NCBI RefSeq assembly: GCF_049650445.1
Contig: NZ_JBASAD010000005.1
Coordinates: 1 to 42,167 of the forward strand
Direction: 5' to 3'
Source: Castellaniella sp049650445
GTDB taxonomy: Bacteria; Pseudomonadota; Gammaproteobacteria; Burkholderiales; Burkholderiaceae_B
DNA length: 42,167 nt
Positions 1 through 8,802 of the stretch are shown here, piece by piece. Position 1 is the first letter of the stretch. Every line of letters begins with the position of its first letter. The notes under the pieces are model-generated. The model did not search any database and was not told the DNA's origin. It worked only from the letters and a program-made list of their open reading frames with translations. The position numbers and the translations under genes are program-made.

Positions 1-1
1 C

Positions 2-1603
2 GCCTGGCGCGCGCCCCTGGCGGCGCTGCTGGCCGGCAGCCTGCAGGCACTCTGCTTCGCGCCCGGCCCTCTGCCGGCCTGGTGTCTGCCTTTCGTCCAG
101 ATCGCCACACTGGCCGTCCTGGCCGCCCTGACCTTCGGCGCCACCCGCCCACGCCAGGCGGCAGGCCTGGGCTGGCTGTTCGGCCTGGCTCAGTTCGGCA
201 TCGGCGTCTACTGGCTGACCATCAGCATGCACACATTCGGCGGCCTGCCTCTGCCGCTGGCCATCGCCGCCCTGCTGCTATTCGCGGCGGCCATGGCAGC
301 CTATGCAGCGGGAGCCTGCGCCCTGACCGCCTGGCTGTGCGCCGGTCACAACCACCCCGAACGGCGCGCGCCACGCCAGATCCTGAACGCCGTCGCCTGG
401 GCTTCAGCCTGGACACTGGCAGAATGGCTGCGCGGCACGCTGTTCACCGGTTTCACCTGGCTGAACGCCGGCTACGCACATGCCGAAGGCATGTTCGCCG
501 CCTGGGCGCCCTTCACGGGGGTCTACGGCCTGGCCTGGCTGGCGGCATTCGCCGCCGCCGCCGTCGCACTGATGGCCCGCGCCAAGGACACCACCTACGA
601 TCGCAGCGCGGCCGCCGTGGTCGGTCTGGCGCTGCTGACCGGACTGCTGGGTATTGCATGGGGCTACATCCACTGGGCCCGCCCCCTGGGCGAGCCCCTG
701 ATGATGCGCCTGGTCCAACCGGCCACGCCCCAGTCCGACAAATTCCAGCCTGAACTCTTCCTGCCCACTCAGACCCGCATCCAGCAACTGGCCGCGCTGG
801 CGCCCAAGAGCGAGGCGGACCGCCCCGCCGTGGTCATCCTGCCGGAAACCGTGCTGCCGCTCTTCCAGGACCAGGTGCCCGAGCCCGTCTGGCAGTCATG
901 GCAGGCCGCCGCCGAGACGATGCAGGCCACCTTCGTGCTGGGCGTGCCGCTGCACCTCGCCGCCCCGACTGGCGAACGCCATACCAACGGCGCCATCGCC
1001 CTGCGCCCACAGCGCGCGGGCGCATCGACCGCCGGCCCCGCCTGGCATTACGACAAGCATCATCTGGTGCCCTTTGGCGAATTCATTCCGCCCGGCTTTC
1101 ATTGGTTCGTGCGCGCGCTGAACATTCCCCTGGGCGACTTCGACCGAGGTCCGGCGCGCCAGCCGCCGCTGGCAGTCGGTGGTCAGTTCCTGGCCATCGA
1201 CATCTGCTACGAAGATGCCTTCGGCGAGGAAATCGCCGCCACGGTGGCGCCTGACGACCCCGCCGCGCCGGGGGCCAGCATCCTGGTGAACCTGAGCAAT
1301 CTGGCCTGGTTCGGCAATAGCTGGGCGCTGCGCCAGCATCTGTGGATCGCCCGCATGCGGGCCCTGGAAACGGCGCGCCCCGTCGTGCGCGCCACCAATA
1401 CCGGCGCCACCGCCGTCATCGACGCCCGTGGCCAGGTGCTGGGCGCCCTCGATCCGGGCCGCCCGGGCGTGCTGGACGCCGAAGTCCAGGGCACCCAGGG
1501 GCTGACGCCCTACGTGCGCTGGGGCAATCTGCCGATCCTGATCTGGACGCTGCTGGGCCTGCTGCTGGCCGTCCGGGCGCGGCACCGTCCGGACCCGGCG
1601 TGA
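2..1603 (+). CDS. lnt: Apolipoprotein N-acyltransferase, 5' end outside window
   Basis: Inner-membrane enzyme that transfers the third acyl chain from phospholipid to the N-terminal cysteine of diacylated lipoproteins. The reading frame is open from base 2 to the stop at 1603 (about 533 residues), so only the N-terminus is missing; the first Met in frame (227) is internal. Hydrophobic helices fill the first 200 residues and one more lies at the C-terminus. Between them is a nitrilase-type domain with the three expected catalytic neighbourhoods: Glu in VILPETVLPLF, Lys in DKHHLVPFGEFIPPG and Cys in DICYEDAFGEEIA, matching the Glu-Lys-Cys triad of the family. The usual length is about 510-550 residues. 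It converges on the next gene with 38 bp between stops and no clear terminator. Confidence 0.95.
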   Translation, partial: AWRAPLAALLAGSLQALCFAPGPLPAWCLPFVQIATLAVLAALTFGATRPRQAAGLGWLFGLAQFGIGVYWLTISMHTFGGLPLPLAIAALLLFAAAMAAYAAGACALTAWLCAGHNHPERRAPRQILNAVAWASAWTLAEWLRGTLFTGFTWLNAGYAHAEGMFAAWAPFTGVYGLAWLAAFAAAAVALMARAKDTTYDRSAAAVVGLALLTGLLGIAWGYIHWARPLGEPLMMRLVQPATPQSDKFQPELFLPTQTRIQQLAALAPKSEADRPAVVILPETVLPLFQDQVPEPVWQSWQAAAETMQATFVLGVPLHLAAPTGERHTNGAIALRPQRAGASTAGPAWHYDKHHLVPFGEFIPPGFHWFVRALNIPLGDFDRGPARQPPLAVGGQFLAIDICYEDAFGEEIAATVAPDDPAAPGASILVNLSNLAWFGNSWALRQHLWIARMRALETARPVVRATNTGATAVIDARGQVLGALDPGRPGVLDAEVQGTQGLTPYVRWGNLPILIWTLLGLLLAVRARHRPDPA

Positions 1604-1641
1604 TCGGCGGCCCAGACTGAAACCCTGAAGAGGACAGGAGG

Positions 1642-4539
1642 CTACGAGCGGCCTTCGCTGTCGGCCTGACCCCGCAGCCGCTGCTCGAACGCGGCCTCAT
1701 CCAGGGGCTCGTCGAACCAGTAGCCCTGACCCTCGTCGCAGCCCGCCGCACGCAGCAATTCATATTGAGCCTGCCGGGTGATGCCTTCGGCGGTCACCCT
1801 CAAGCCCAGCCGATGAGCCAGCGTGATGATGGCTTCGCTGACCATGGAGGCGGATTCGCCGTCCAGCAACCGTTCGGTCGTCGCGCGCTCGAGCTTGAGG
1901 GTCTCGAACGGCAGTTCGTGCACCGCCAGCAAGGCCGGCATGCCGATCGACACGGCCCCGACACTGAAACGCAGCCCGGAGTCATGCAGACGCCGCAAGC
2001 GGTCCTGCACCTGGGGGTCTTCGGTCATCAGCATCTGCTCGCTGAGTTCCAGCACCAGGCAGTCGGGTGGCAGGTTCAGCGCATCGAACAAGCTGAATAC
2101 CGCATCCAGGCCGGCGTCCTCCAGGCCAAGCTGGCCGGGCGACACATTGATCGTCAGGCGCAGATCCGGTGCCAGACTCTGACGCCAGCGGGCCAACTGG
2201 CGAATCGCCTCGCGGAACACCCAGTCGCCCAGCGGCCGGATCAGCAGGCGCTCCTCGGCGAAGGGAATGAAATCCGCAGGCGCGATCACACCGAATTCCG
2301 GATGCCGCCAGCGCAGCAGAACCTCGGCCTGAACGATGCGCCCCGTCCGGAAGGCATGGATGGGCTGGAACAAAAGGAAGAACTGCTCCTCCTCGATGGC
2401 CTGCGGCAGGGCGTACATCAAGTCGCGTTGCATGTGCGCGCGTTCACGCATGCTGCGGTCGAAATAGTGGAAGCAGTTCCGGCCGGAGTCCTTGGCGACG
2501 TACATGGCCATGTCCACGTGGCGCATCAAGGCCTCGGCATCCTCGGCGTCCTGAGGATACAGCGCCACCCCCAGGCTGGCCGAGATCCGCAGGGGGTCGC
2601 CACCCAGACGGTAAGGCTCTGTGATCCGGTCGAGAATGCTGCCGCACAGCGCGTCGATCTGCGTCTTGTCGGGCGTGTCCCCCAGGATGACGACGAACTC
2701 GTCCCCGCCCAGACGCGCCACGAAACTGGTCTCCGGGGCCGCGCAGGCCTGCAGGCGCCGGGCGACCTCGACCAGCAAGCGGTCACCCGTCGCATGACCC
2801 ATGGAATCGTTAATTTCCTTGAACAGATCCAGGTCCAGGAACATCAGCGCCAGGGACTGCCCCGACAGATCGGCGGACTGGACAGCGGCCTGCAGGCGTT
2901 CGTTGAAATATTGTCGATTCGGCAGGCCCGTCAGGGGGTCGTGGTGCGCCTGGTTCCAGATCTGGGTCTCGACCTGCTTCTTCTGGGTCACGTCGCCAAG
3001 CATCGCCACCCGGCAATTGACCGAACCGTCGTGGTTCCAGGCGGTGTCCATGACCACGCGCTCGGCGTAGTCCTCGCCCGATTTGCGCTGGCTCCAGTAT
3101 TCGCCTTCCCAGCGTCCCTGGGTATTGATGGCATGCCACATCTCATCGTAAAAATCGCGGTTGTGGCGGCCCGGGCGCAGCAGAGGCAGCAGTTCACCGG
3201 CGATCTCGTCAGGCCAGAAACCCGTCATCCGGGAATAGGCGGGATTGACGTCGATGACCACGCCGGCCGAATCGGTGATGGCGATGGCTTCGCTGCTGTT
3301 CTCGTACGCGATGGCGGCCAGTTGGGCCGAAGATTCGGCCTGCTTGCGCTCGGTGATGTCCTGGACGATGCCGATGATGGAGACTTGTTCACCCACCCGC
3401 ACGGTCGAACTGAACACCTCGATGTCGATCTCCGAGCCGTTCTTGCGGCGGCCATGGCGTTCGAAACGCAGCGTGCCGTCCCGCCGGCTCTGGCTGGCCT
3501 TGATCGATTCAGCCATCAGGAAACGCTCGCGCGGCACCACGATGCTCAGCAGCGTCATGGTGTCGATCATCTCGCGCGGTTCGTAGCCGAAGATCTCGGC
3601 CATCTTGTGGCTGACGAACGTGAAGCGCTCGTTTTCGACCAGGAAGATCCCCACGATCGAATTCGACGTCAGGCCCTGGAAAATGGTGTTGGCCCGCAGC
3701 AGCCCGGCCTGATCCTCGCGCATCTTGGCCAGCAGGTCGTGGACCTGCCGGATGCCGTCGTTGAAATCCCGCGCCACCTGGCCGAGTTCGCCTCGCCCCC
3801 GGTAAGCGATCCGGGTGTCGTAATGCCCCCGGACCAGTTCGCGGCTCGCGATCCGCAATTCACGCAGCGGTTGGACCAGATGACGGCGCAGCATCAGGTA
3901 CAGGCCCAGCAACAGGATCAGATCCAGCAAGGCCAGCCCGCCGCTGATCAACAACGCGCGGTCTTTGCCCTGGCGCAACAAGGGCAGCAGGACATCGGCG
4001 CAGGCGTCCAGCGTACCGAGCATGGTTTCGGCATCGTCGGCCAGCCACTGGCGCTGGACGGCCTGCGGCAGTTCCTGCCCCTCGGACGGGTGTTCGTCGC
4101 GCACGTAGGTGCCCAGCAACGCAGTCTGCAGCCGGCCACGCAGCGTGGCCCAATCCCGCCGAATCCGGGGCAGAAAGTCGCGCGCGGCCGAGTGCGTCAG
4201 CCCGGGAATCTCGCGGCCGCCGACGACGCCTCCCTGGTCCAACGCCTGCAAAGCGCGGTCCATGACATCCATTTCCTGGCTGATCTGGCCGGCTTGCACC
4301 ACGGCACCATCGGACATCCGCATCGCCCGGACCGCCAGTTGCTGGCTGACGGCCCGCATGCGGTCCAGCGTGACGACCTGATCGAGCGCGCTTTCGTAAC
4401 GCGACAGCAGGGAATTCACGGCAATGGCGTTGCCCAGCACGAAGACCAGCATGAACAGGGAGAAGACAGCCGCTACCGTCCCAGCCCCGAAAAGGCTCTG
4501 GGCCGCCGGCCAGACTGCGCGTGATGTATGAGGGCTCAT
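1642..4539 (-). CDS. Membrane PAS-PAS-GGDEF-EAL protein with degenerate EAL
   Basis: Likely diguanylate cyclase (makes c-di-GMP) of 965 residues. Domains in order: TM helix ~18-42, periplasmic sensor region, second TM ~198-218, HAMP ~218-270, two PAS domains ~285-520 (each followed by a PAC-like segment), GGDEF ~535-690 and EAL-like ~705-955. The GGDEF motif is intact (RLGGDEFVVIL, Gly611 onward) but no RxxD inhibitory site precedes it. The EAL motif reads EVL (Glu739), and the DDFGxG loop that carries two metal-binding aspartates is replaced by GAVSIG. Other EAL landmarks (INVS, ELSE, LKLE, AEGI, QGY) remain. Cyclase activity is therefore likely and phosphodiesterase activity doubtful. A purine-rich GGGAAGG lies just before the ATG. 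Ligand unknown. Confidence 0.93.
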   Translation of the reverse strand: MSPHTSRAVWPAAQSLFGAGTVAAVFSLFMLVFVLGNAIAVNSLLSRYESALDQVVTLDRMRAVSQQLAVRAMRMSDGAVVQAGQISQEMDVMDRALQALDQGGVVGGREIPGLTHSAARDFLPRIRRDWATLRGRLQTALLGTYVRDEHPSEGQELPQAVQRQWLADDAETMLGTLDACADVLLPLLRQGKDRALLISGGLALLDLILLLGLYLMLRRHLVQPLRELRIASRELVRGHYDTRIAYRGRGELGQVARDFNDGIRQVHDLLAKMREDQAGLLRANTIFQGLTSNSIVGIFLVENERFTFVSHKMAEIFGYEPREMIDTMTLLSIVVPRERFLMAESIKASQSRRDGTLRFERHGRRKNGSEIDIEVFSSTVRVGEQVSIIGIVQDITERKQAESSAQLAAIAYENSSEAIAITDSAGVVIDVNPAYSRMTGFWPDEIAGELLPLLRPGRHNRDFYDEMWHAINTQGRWEGEYWSQRKSGEDYAERVVMDTAWNHDGSVNCRVAMLGDVTQKKQVETQIWNQAHHDPLTGLPNRQYFNERLQAAVQSADLSGQSLALMFLDLDLFKEINDSMGHATGDRLLVEVARRLQACAAPETSFVARLGGDEFVVILGDTPDKTQIDALCGSILDRITEPYRLGGDPLRISASLGVALYPQDAEDAEALMRHVDMAMYVAKDSGRNCFHYFDRSMRERAHMQRDLMYALPQAIEEEQFFLLFQPIHAFRTGRIVQAEVLLRWRHPEFGVIAPADFIPFAEERLLIRPLGDWVFREAIRQLARWRQSLAPDLRLTINVSPGQLGLEDAGLDAVFSLFDALNLPPDCLVLELSEQMLMTEDPQVQDRLRRLHDSGLRFSVGAVSIGMPALLAVHELPFETLKLERATTERLLDGESASMVSEAIITLAHRLGLRVTAEGITRQAQYELLRAAGCDEGQGYWFDEPLDEAAFEQRLRGQADSEGRS

Positions 4540-4602
4540 GCCTTCCCTGTGAAATGAATGACGGCGGTGGCCTGTGTGCGGCCGGGGTCACCATTCTCTA
4601 GC

Positions 4603-4630
4603 ATGTTACTGGATGCAGGGGAAAGAACAA
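4603..4630 (-). promoter_or_regulatory. Weak candidate sigma70 promoter for the GGDEF gene
   Basis: Read on the minus strand, TTGTTC is followed after 16 nt by TAACAT, about 64 nt upstream of the start codon. The match is only partial. The rest of 4540-4685 shows nothing else that I can support. Confidence 0.25.
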
Positions 4631-4685
4631 TCCGCTAACAAACGGAATCCTCGGGCGGATATCGGGGTTTTGACGATTGGGGAAA

Positions 4686-4757
4686 AAGCCCCCACGCCGC
4701 GCCTTCGCGCTTGCCGCCCCTTCCCACGGGGCGGGCCTTGGAGCGGCCCGGCGGCAA
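4686..4757. repeat. Dispersed palindromic intergenic repeat, copy 1
   Basis: A GC-rich non-coding stretch that begins GCCCCCACGCCGCGCCT and ends CTTGGAGCGGCCCGGCGG. The same start and end recur at 21141-21214, and the end block recurs inverted at 19871-19913. Complementary C-rich and G-rich runs inside would fold into a stem. This kind of element is common between genes in Burkholderiales. Confidence 0.7.
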
Positions 4758-4760
4758 AAG

Positions 4761-4800
4761 AAAAAAGCCTGATGGCTCATTGAGCGATCAGGCTTTTTTT
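4761..4800 (-). terminator. Bidirectional intrinsic terminator after the tRNA operon
   Basis: The arms AGCCTGAT and ATCAGGCT enclose a smaller GCTC/GAGC stem. A run of As precedes and a run of Ts follows, so the structure can end transcription on both strands. It lies 8 nt beyond the 3' end of tRNA-Asp and ends the minus-strand tRNA transcript. Confidence 0.9.
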
Positions 4801-4807
4801 GAATCCT

Positions 4808-4884
4808 TGGCGGAGCGGACGGGGCTCGAACCCGCGACCCCCGGCGTGACAGGCCGGTATTCTAACCAACTGAACTACCGCTCC
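4808..4884 (-). tRNA. tRNA-Asp (anticodon GTC)
   Basis: 77 nt including an encoded CCA. Acceptor GGAGCGG pairs with CCGCTCC. The anticodon arm is CCGGC-CTGTCAC-GCCGG with anticodon GTC, and the T-arm contains GGTTCGAGC. It is the last gene of a three-tRNA minus-strand operon. Confidence 0.97.
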
Positions 4885-4904
4885 GCAGCGGTGCCAGAAA
4901 ATCC

Positions 4905-4980
4905 TGGCGTCCCCTAGGGGATTCGAACCCCTGTACTCACCGTGAAAGGGTGATGTCCTAGGCCTCTAGACGAAGGGGAC
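4905..4980 (-). tRNA. tRNA-Glu (anticodon TTC)
   Basis: 76 nt including encoded CCA. It begins GTCCCCTTCGTCTAGAGG. The anticodon arm is TCACC-CTTTCAC-GGTGA with anticodon TTC, and the T-arm has GGTTCGAAT. It is the middle gene of the tRNA operon, 20 nt upstream of tRNA-Asp. Confidence 0.97.
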
Positions 4981-5002
4981 AGGACATTCGACAACGAAAG
5001 TT

Positions 5003-5078
<76 letters not shown>

Positions 5079-5108
5079 AAACAAGGTCTTCGTTAACGAA
5101 GAAACGAG

Positions 5109-5137
5109 ATTATGCACGAATTTTTTTTGGCGTGCAA
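5109..5137 (-). promoter_or_regulatory. Sigma70-type promoter of the tRNA operon
   Basis: On the minus strand, TTGCAC (5137-5132) and CATAAT (5114-5109) are separated by exactly 17 nt, in an A/T-rich setting. Transcription would start near 5102, about 24 nt before tRNA-Ala. Strength and position fit a stable RNA promoter. Confidence 0.75.
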
Positions 5138-5409
5138 GCGACGTGAAGATTTTTCGTTTTTGCCACGATTTTTCAGCCCGGCCCCAGACAGTCCGGCAAT
5201 CCGACACCTCCTGAATCACAACTCTTTACATCTCCGCTTCCGGACCAAGATCGCGGCCGAAGCCCGTGGCGCTTGCCTCGCCAGCCCGGAGTACGCGTCA
5301 AAATCGCCTTACTACCGCCAATTTTCGCGCCGATCGCAAGGCGTTCGCGCTTGCCGGACAGCGGCCCGAACACCTACGATCCGGGCTGTTCTCGACTCTG
5401 GAGCCTGCC
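5138..5409. other. Intergenic region upstream of bioB
   Basis: About 270 bp with no convincing gene. The bioB frame stays open back to 5266, but this extension has no family counterpart and its codon use does not look coding. A ribosome binding site GGAG at 5400-5403 serves bioB. I see no clear promoter or BioR/BirA-like operator. Confidence 0.5.
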
Positions 5410-6396
5410 ATGCATGCCCGCGTCCTTCACGAAACCCTGACGCCCTCCTGGTCGGTCCAGGCGATCCTGGACCTGTTCGCCCTGCCCTTCAACGATCTGC
5501 TGCTGCGGGCACAGACCGTACACCGGGCGCACCACCCGGCCAACGCCGTACAGCAATCCAGCCTGCTGTCGATCAAGACCGGCGCCTGTCCCGAGGACTG
5601 CGCCTACTGCCCGCAATCCTCGCGCTACACCACCGGGGTGGAAGCGGCGCCGCTGATGCCGCTGGACCAGGTGCTGGCGGCGGCGCGCAAGGCCAGGGAC
5701 GCGGGCGCGCAGCGCTTTTGCATGGGCGCTGCCTGGCGTTCGCCGACCGAGCGCCAACTGGATCAGGTAATCGAACACGTGCAGGCCGTGAAGGCGCTGG
5801 GCCTGGAAACCTGCGTCACCCTGGGCATGCTGAAGGACGGTCAGGCCGAACGCCTGAAGGCCGCCGGCCTGGACTACTACAACCACAATCTGGACACCGC
5901 GCCGGAACACTATGGCGAAATCATCCGCACCCGCACGTTCCAGGACCGGCTGGATACGCTGCATCGCGTACGCGATGCCGGGCTGAAGGTGTGTTGCGGC
6001 GGCATCGTCGGCATGGGGGAATCGCGTGAGATCCGCGCCGGCCTGATCGCCGCCCTGGCCCGTCTGGCCCCCTATCCGGAATCCGTGCCCGTCAATCAAT
6101 TGGTCAAAGCGCCGGGCACGCCCCTGGCCGACGCGCCCGACCTGGACCCGATTGAATTCGTGCGGACGATCGCGGTCACCCGCATCGTCATGCCCCGCGC
6201 CGTGGTGCGACTGTCGGCGGGCCGCGAAAGCATGCACGACAGCACCCAGGCCCTGTGCTTCATGGCCGGCGCCAACTCGATCTTCCACGGCGAGCGCCTG
6301 CTGACCACGCCGAACCCGCAGGCGCAGGCCGATGCACGGCTGTTCGAACGCCTGGGACTGGTGCCGATGCCGGAGGCCGAAGCATGCACACCCTGA
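5410..6396 (+). CDS. bioB: Biotin synthase
   Basis: Radical SAM enzyme that inserts sulfur into dethiobiotin, the last step of biotin synthesis. The 328-residue product carries the CPEDCAYCPQ cluster motif (CxxxCxxC) near residue 60, the biotin synthase segments NHNLDT, CCGGIVGMGE and VPVNQLVKAPGTPL, and the late motif SAGRE. The start at 5410 is chosen because GGAG lies 6 nt upstream and MHARVLHETL leads directly into the conserved region; the frame is open further upstream without support. Its last 13 bases overlap the following transporter gene, so the two are probably translationally coupled. No other bio genes are in the window. Confidence 0.96.
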   Translation: MHARVLHETLTPSWSVQAILDLFALPFNDLLLRAQTVHRAHHPANAVQQSSLLSIKTGACPEDCAYCPQSSRYTTGVEAAPLMPLDQVLAAARKARDAGAQRFCMGAAWRSPTERQLDQVIEHVQAVKALGLETCVTLGMLKDGQAERLKAAGLDYYNHNLDTAPEHYGEIIRTRTFQDRLDTLHRVRDAGLKVCCGGIVGMGESREIRAGLIAALARLAPYPESVPVNQLVKAPGTPLADAPDLDPIEFVRTIAVTRIVMPRAVVRLSAGRESMHDSTQALCFMAGANSIFHGERLLTTPNPQAQADARLFERLGLVPMPEAEACTP

Positions 6397-7301
6397 TACT
6401 CAGCATCTCCTTCAGCGTCGCCGTCTCGATCTTCCTGAAGCTGGCCCGTGGCGGCGGCATCCGCGTCGACCAGGCCATCGCGGTCAACTACGCCACGGCC
6501 GTGGCGCTCAGCCTGTGGCTGCTGCGCCCCCCCCTGGACACCTTGTTCGAGCGCCCGCCTGCCGCCTGGCTGATCCTGGGCCTGCTGGGCATCCTGCTGC
6601 CCAGCGTGTTCCTGGTGATGGCGGCCGCCGTACGCCAGGCGGGAATCGTGCGCAGCGACACGGCCCAGCGCCTGTCGCTGATTCTGCCGATTCTGGCGGC
6701 CTTCCTGGTGTTCCACGAGGCCGTGTCGGGCCGCAAGGCCCTGGGCATCGCCCTGGCGCTGTGCGCCCTGGCCTGCCTGCTGGCGCGCCCCCGGCACACC
6801 GGAACCGGCTCGCCGTCGGGCACAAGCCCGTCGGCCAGCGCCGTGGCCACGTCCGCAGCCGACGACGAAGCGCGGGGATCAGCGGCGCGCGGCTGGCTGA
6901 CGCTGCTGGGCGTCTGGGCGGGCTACGGCTGCATCGACATCCTGTTCAAGCAGATGGCGCGCATGGGTGCGGGTTTCACGGGCAGCCTGTTGCTGAGCTT
7001 CACCCTGGCCGGCCTGCTGATCGGCCTGTGGCTGCTGGCTCGGCGCACCCGCTGGCACGCCCGCAGCCTGGCATCCGGCATCCTGCTGGGCGGGCTGAAC
7101 TTCGGCAACATCTACTTTTACATTCGTGCACACCAGACTTTCCCGGATAACCCCACCCTGGTGTTCGCCGCCATGAACATCGGCGTGATCTCGATCGGGA
7201 CGCTGGTGGGCGCGGGTCTGTTCCGCGAACGCCTGAGCGCCGTGAACCTGCTGGGGATCGGCCTGGCCCTAGGCGCGATCGTGCTGCTGTTCCCCCGCTG
7301 A
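6384..7301 (+). CDS. EamA/DMT-family transporter
   Basis: 305-residue integral membrane protein of the drug/metabolite transporter superfamily, about ten hydrophobic helices in two halves split by a polar loop (~residues 137-170, rich in Ser, Thr, Gly). The start is set by GGAGG 7 nt upstream (6372-6376), inside the end of bioB. Substrate cannot be told from sequence; coupling to bioB makes a biotin-pathway metabolite possible, but that is inference. The last 33 bp overlap the end of the opposing MFS gene. Confidence 0.85.
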   Translation: MHTLILSISFSVAVSIFLKLARGGGIRVDQAIAVNYATAVALSLWLLRPPLDTLFERPPAAWLILGLLGILLPSVFLVMAAAVRQAGIVRSDTAQRLSLILPILAAFLVFHEAVSGRKALGIALALCALACLLARPRHTGTGSPSGTSPSASAVATSAADDEARGSAARGWLTLLGVWAGYGCIDILFKQMARMGAGFTGSLLLSFTLAGLLIGLWLLARRTRWHARSLASGILLGGLNFGNIYFYIRAHQTFPDNPTLVFAAMNIGVISIGTLVGAGLFRERLSAVNLLGIGLALGAIVLLFPR

Positions 7302-8639
7302 GGGCGCTGCAGCCACGTCCGGTACCTGCCCGGAGTCTGAATCCGCCCCGGGCGCCGGGGCGGCCAGAGGATCATCGATGACCGGATCGTGCGAAATGTC
7401 ACGCTGCGGATCGACGCGCGGGTCCAGCACCGCCATTACGTTGGAGTTCTGCAAAGTGTCGGTCATGGGCACGAACTGGGTGGGCGCGTCCTCGCTGCGG
7501 TGCGTACCCTTGACACGGCGTTCGCGAATGAAAATCACCAGCAGCGCGGCGCAGGCCGACACGAAGACGAAATACACGTCCGGCCCCCAGACCCGCATCA
7601 GCCCCCCCGCCGCCAGCGGTCCCAGACAGGCCCCCAGGCCATAGACCATATACAGCAGCGCGCTCAGGCCCACCCGGCGTTCGGGATCGACGTTGTCGTT
7701 GGCAAACGCCGCCCCCATGGGGTAGAGCGTGAACTGGACGATGCCCAGCACGCCGGAAAAAGCCACCAGGGCCGGATAGGGGAAATCGAACCAGCCCCAC
7801 AGCGGCACCCCCAGGCACAGCAGGAGCAGCGCGCCGATCCGGATCAGACGCACCCGGCTCATGTGGTCGGCCAGCCAGCCCAGGGGCCACTGGCACACCA
7901 GGCCGGCGGCCACGGACACGGCCAGAAACACCCCGACCTGACGATTGTCCATGCCATGCTGCAGGCCGTAGACGGGGGCCAGGCCGTAGAACGCGCCCGT
8001 CAGCATGCCGGCCAGAAACAGTACCGTCAGCGACAGCGGCACCCGCGCCACATAGTATTTCAGCGCCAGGGGGGCCGGCACCTGCAGGGCCGGGTGCAGG
8101 CGCCGCGTCAGCGTCACCGGAATCAGGCTGAGCACGCTGCAGATCGCCACGAACACCAGCGGTCTGGAATCCAGTTCCGGGAACTGCCCCAGGGCCAACT
8201 GACCCAGCACGGTGCCCAGGCAGGACGCGACCATGTAGAAGCCGAACACGGTCCCCCGCGAGGTGTTCTCGGTCTGCTCGTTGAGCCAGCTTTCGATGGC
8301 GATGAACAGGCTGACCATGGCGACGCCCGCAACGAAACGCAGCGCCAGCCAGACCCACAAGTCATCGATCAGGATCATCACCAGGACGGTGACGGTGACC
8401 ATCGCCGCGCAGGCCGCGTAGGCGCGGATGTGGCCTACGCCGATGATCAGCCGGTGCCCGATCCGGGCGCCCAGCACCAGCCCCAGATAGTACGCGGCGA
8501 TCATCGCCCCGACCCAGACCTCGGACACGGACAGGGCCGTCAGCCTCAGGCCCAGGTAGGTATTGAACAGCCCCGAGCTGAGCAACAGAATCAGCGTCGC
8601 CAGATACAGGGAGAAGAATGCGCCGATCGTCTTGGCCAT
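7269..8639 (-). CDS. MFS transporter, YcaD-like
   Basis: 456-residue major facilitator with about twelve transmembrane helices. It resembles E. coli YcaD: the RFVAG segment followed by a Glu (FIAIESWLNE) in helix 5, GQWPLGWLAD in the central loop and FTLYPMGAAFAND in helix 10. A hydrophilic tail of ~75 residues (from KGTHRSEDAP) follows the last helix and is unusual for the family. The start at 8639 (MAKTIGAFFSLYL) places the first helix at the N-terminus; an upstream extension to 8768 looks non-coding. It converges on and overlaps the EamA gene by 33 bp and is divergent from moaC. Substrate unknown. Confidence 0.85.
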   Translation of the reverse strand: MAKTIGAFFSLYLATLILLLSSGLFNTYLGLRLTALSVSEVWVGAMIAAYYLGLVLGARIGHRLIIGVGHIRAYAACAAMVTVTVLVMILIDDLWVWLALRFVAGVAMVSLFIAIESWLNEQTENTSRGTVFGFYMVASCLGTVLGQLALGQFPELDSRPLVFVAICSVLSLIPVTLTRRLHPALQVPAPLALKYYVARVPLSLTVLFLAGMLTGAFYGLAPVYGLQHGMDNRQVGVFLAVSVAAGLVCQWPLGWLADHMSRVRLIRIGALLLLCLGVPLWGWFDFPYPALVAFSGVLGIVQFTLYPMGAAFANDNVDPERRVGLSALLYMVYGLGACLGPLAAGGLMRVWGPDVYFVFVSACAALLVIFIRERRVKGTHRSEDAPTQFVPMTDTLQNSNVMAVLDPRVDPQRDISHDPVIDDPLAAPAPGADSDSGQVPDVAAAPSAGEQQHDRA

Positions 8640-8685
8640 GCAAAAAATTCCGGTCGGAGGCAGCCGTGTCCTCCGCAAACTGAGA

Positions 8686-8737
8686 ATGCCCTGACCCGGC
8701 CCATGTGCACGGGGTACCCGGGAGCCGATCAGGGCAT
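8686..8737. promoter_or_regulatory. Inverted repeat between the MFS gene and moaC
   Basis: ATGCCCTGA (8686-8694) and its perfect reverse complement TCAGGGCAT (8729-8737) lie 34 nt apart in a 163-bp divergent intergenic region, with a second, shorter CCGG/CCGG match inside. The centres are 43 bp apart, about four helical turns, so a looped operator is possible. A simple RNA hairpin cannot be excluded. Confidence 0.35.
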
Positions 8738-8802
8738 GAACTGAAATCATAGCAGTGGCGCAGGGCATGTCGTCCGGCGGGCTCCTCGTTTATCATAGGC
8801 CC

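Noticed and set aside
1765..4524. Long open frame (919 codons) on the plus strand opposite the GGDEF-EAL gene
   Set aside because: It mirrors a clearly real gene in high-GC DNA; its product is rich in Gln, His, Arg and Gly with no recognisable domain.
5266..5409. N-terminal extension of bioB by 48 codons
   Set aside because: No ribosome site, non-coding codon use, and the family start fits at 5410.
8768..8802. TATCAT at 8791-8796 as a -10 box giving leaderless moaC mRNA
   Set aside because: No acceptable -35 at the right distance; the match alone is too weak.
8640..8802. Moco riboswitch upstream of moaC
   Set aside because: The known motif lies mainly upstream of moaA-type operons and I could not find its conserved stems here or before moaA.
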